Below are positions 62,159 to 64,000 of a DNA stretch of 64,000 bases, one piece after another. Each line of letters begins with the position of its first letter. The stretch's first letter is position 1. The notes below the pieces were generated by a model. That model saw only the letters and a program-made list of their open reading frames with translations, had not been told where the DNA came from and searched no databases. Source of the DNA: Leguminivora glycinivorella (taxonomy: Eukaryota; Arthropoda; Insecta; Lepidoptera; Tortricidae); NCBI RefSeq assembly GCF_023078275.1, contig NC_062975.1:22722641-22786640 (forward strand), read 5' to 3'. Made by a program: the position numbers and the translations under genes.

Positions 62159-63883
62159 TTATAAAGTATCGTCCAAAGCGAGAGGATCGGAGCCCTGTAT
62201 CATAGTGGAGTGAGCGTTCAGTGTGAGCCGGAACATCAGTTCCTCGTCGGAAACCAGGTGGCTGACGTCCACCGCCTGCTTGTTGCCGCACCCCACCACT
62301 GGAAACAACAAATATTATTTTTAATACCTGGACTATTATTTTAAAGTTGTCCACCCCATTTTTTTTTGGATTTGGAAATTTTTATGTGATTTTCCTCAGA
62401 ATCGCGAGCTCTTTTAATTCTAATAGGAGAAAAAAAGTGTCCCAAGGTTTTTTTTTCCATTCCGTTACCGTTTTTTCATACATTTTGTATGGCGGTAACG
62501 GAATGGACGGTTCGAAAAAATTTATGGAAATCTTGGGACATTTTTTTTCTCCTATCAGGATCGAAAGAGCTCGCGATTCTGAGTATTAGTCGCGTAAAAA
62601 ATATCCATGTTACAAAAAAAGTGGGGTGGACAACTTTGAAAAAAATGGCCCGCCTTCTTCTTTAGTCGTTCCCTCAATGCTGAGGATCGTGACATCATGT
62701 CATTCTGTTGAAGACTAGGTCCCTCCATAGGCGTCTGTTCCTCGCCAAGCGCATGGCCTAGTGCAGTTTTAATCGCATGGTGCAGTAATATACCGTGTTA
62801 TATATATATTTTTTTTTATTATGGACTGATCGGCGATTGACCCTAGTCACACCTGATGGGAAGTGAAGACAGAGTCTAAGATGGAGCTCACCGATTCAGT
62901 AATAGCCTATTCACTCTACGTTTAAAGAGACTGAGGTCGTACAGGGCATATTTTGATAGCGGGTCAGTGAGGGCAGCTATAGTATGAATTTTCTGCCAAA
63001 TCTCCAGCCATCCTCCTGCCATCCGCCAGTGCCAAAGTCTCAGTGTAGTTAAAAAGCAACTATCATGATAGCAATAAGGTTCAAATCCATAAAAAGCCCT
63101 TTCGGAGATAACACGTTTTGTCATCTTCAAAAAAGTTACCTGCACACTGCAAACTGTTTAATAAATTTGAACCTTATTGCTATCATGATATGTAGTTGCT
63201 TTTTAACTACACTGAGACTTTGGCACGTGCTGTGGAAACGGGACCTAACCGCGGCGAATAATAGAAACAAAGGCCTTTGTTTAACAGATTAGGGCAAAAC
63301 CGAAAAGTTCATCTCAGAAAATTCATACTATACCAGATCCCGTGCTGCTACGCGAAAACGGTCTTAGGAGTCCTTTGTTTTTTTAATTTATGAAAGCGTT
63401 TACAGATTTTGGAAAAAACTTGCAAGGTGCTAGAAAAAGGTAATTTTTCAAACTTTTTTTTTGACGCGAATCGATCCTATTCCTATCAAGGGTCAAAAGC
63501 TTGTATTGAACCATAAAAAAATGTCCGGCTAGGTAATCCACAAATCATGAAAAACTTCTCTCACACAATGTGTGGTGTATGATTTTTTTTTTTTCAAAAA
63601 AGCTTAATGCCACGCCAATTTTCATAAATTAAAAATGGAAGGAAGATCTGACAGTCGCTTTCGTAAAACTAGTGCTTATGCCAAATCTTGGGATTAATTG
63701 TCAAAGCGGACCCCAGGCTCCCATGAGCCGTGGCAAATGCCGGGAATGATGATGATGATTACCTGGGCACTTGGTCCTCCGATTGACCTTCAGTATCTCC
63801 ATGATGGAGGCTCGCTCGTACACGTGGTTACACAGGCTGTTCCGTACCGGATCCTCTATTGGCTTCTTCGTAATTGGATCAAT
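62159..63883 (-). CDS. NSMCE2: NSMCE2/NSE2 SUMO E3 ligase, C-terminal two exons (partial)
   Basis: On the - strand, exon 63883-63763 reads IDPITKKPIEDPVRNSLCNH then VYERASIMEILKV...TKCP. A phase-1 intron (GT at 63762, AG at 62299) joins it to 62298-62159, which reads VVGCGNKQAVDVSHLVSDEE and ends DPLALDDTL before TAA. This is the SP-RING of NSE2/MMS21, the SUMO ligase of the SMC5/6 complex, acting in DNA repair and replication-fork maintenance in the nucleus. The four expected zinc ligands are present: Cys and His of CNH, then Cys-x4-Cys of CPVVGC. The N-terminal helical part that binds SMC5 lies beyond the right edge. The C-terminal tail after the RING is about 30 residues and acidic. It converges on ELOVL-C, with 6 kb of MITEs between them. 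Confidence 0.9.
62343..62652. mobile_element. MITE (GTTGTCCACCCC ends), copy 2, NSMCE2 intron
   Basis: AAAGTTGTCCACCCC at the left and GGGGTGGACAACTTT at the right; inner arms GGTAACGGAATGG / CCATTCCGTTACC. Confidence 0.8.
62805..63000 (-). repeat. Retroelement 3'-end repeat
   Basis: Contains CACACCTGATGGGAAGTGAA and CTAAGATGGAGCTCACCGAT after a TATATATTTTTTTT stretch, in the style of a reversed LINE 3' UTR. No second copy in the window. Confidence 0.5.
63029..63226. mobile_element. 198-bp MITE with ~58-bp inverted arms
   Basis: GTGCCAAAGTCTCAGTGTAG and its mirror at 63207-63226; the arms extend to GCAATAAGGTTCAAAT. NSMCE2 intron. Confidence 0.85.
63698..63759 (+). mobile_element. GAT-tailed RTE/SINE 3' end next to NSMCE2 splice donor
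   Basis: Short fragment ending ATGATGATGATGATT. On the - strand this tail begins at about position +4 of the intron, right after CAG/GTA. Confidence 0.6.
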
Positions 63884-63890
63884 CTGTAAC

Positions 63891-64000
63891 AACCACAAAA
63901 TTAAAATTTTGAAAAAACCCCACCGCGACATAGTAGACCGATTTTCATGAAACATGGCTAAGAACACTCCCAACTAACTCAGCTTTCAGACAAAAAGCTA
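63891..64000 (+). repeat. CAGA-microsatellite element, copy 5 (cut by window edge)
   Basis: Starts AACCACAAAATTAAAATTTT and proceeds to ACTAACTCAGCTTTCAGACA. Its first base is about 8 bp from the NSMCE2 exon acceptor on the - strand. Confidence 0.8.

Overview
This 64 kb window looks like nuclear DNA of a moth or butterfly (Lepidoptera). It has intron-rich genes with short exons, canonical GT/AG splice sites, an AT-rich background, and a very dense load of interspersed repeats. These include SINEs with tRNA-like heads, RTE and Jockey/CR1-type LINE ends, Penelope-like elements and many hairpin MITEs. The assignment to Lepidoptera is inferred from the repeat families and gene content; no species is claimed.

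Gene content. Three complete ELOVL-family fatty-acid elongase genes lie head to tail on the + strand: ELOVL-A (coding 7311-13723, six exons), ELOVL-B (23197-28792, six exons) and ELOVL-C (44608-55996, five coding exons). I rebuilt each by joining exons by splice site and phase. All three keep the four family motifs (KxxExxDT, HxxHH, NxxxHxxMYxYY, TxxQxxQ). At the right edge, on the - strand, are the last two exons of the SUMO E3 ligase NSMCE2/NSE2 (62159-63883), with a complete SP-RING zinc-ligand set. It converges on ELOVL-C.

Layout. 1-4616: Penelope-like retroelement complex. A full-length copy runs off the left edge, in tandem with a 5'-truncated, frameshifted - strand copy, which is head to head with a nearly identical + strand copy. 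Both 3' regions carry a hammerhead-ribozyme-like core. 4617-7296: LINE and MITE upstream of ELOVL-A. 7297-14580: ELOVL-A and its 3' UTR. 14600-23130: repeat-rich spacer with a large inverted repeat, a LINE, a 121-bp tandem array and nested repeats. 23139-28812: ELOVL-B. 28870-36500: nested repeats. 36524-36647: candidate promoter and first exon. 36650-44590: probable long 5' intron or spacer. 44593-56045: ELOVL-C. 56046-62150: MITE cluster. 62159-64000: NSMCE2 end.

Most notable signals. (1) Exon 5 of ELOVL-A is followed by a 156-bp (52-codon) tandem array. Each unit repeats the 3' part of the exon plus its 5' splice donor, and the reading frame stays open through the first two extra donors. 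(2) The Penelope inverted pair carries ribozyme-like cores. (3) Transposon ends sit against splice sites in ELOVL-B, ELOVL-C and NSMCE2. (4) Target-site duplications read by eye define several mobile families, including one with 7-bp duplications and one inserted at TTTTTA with no TIR or tail.
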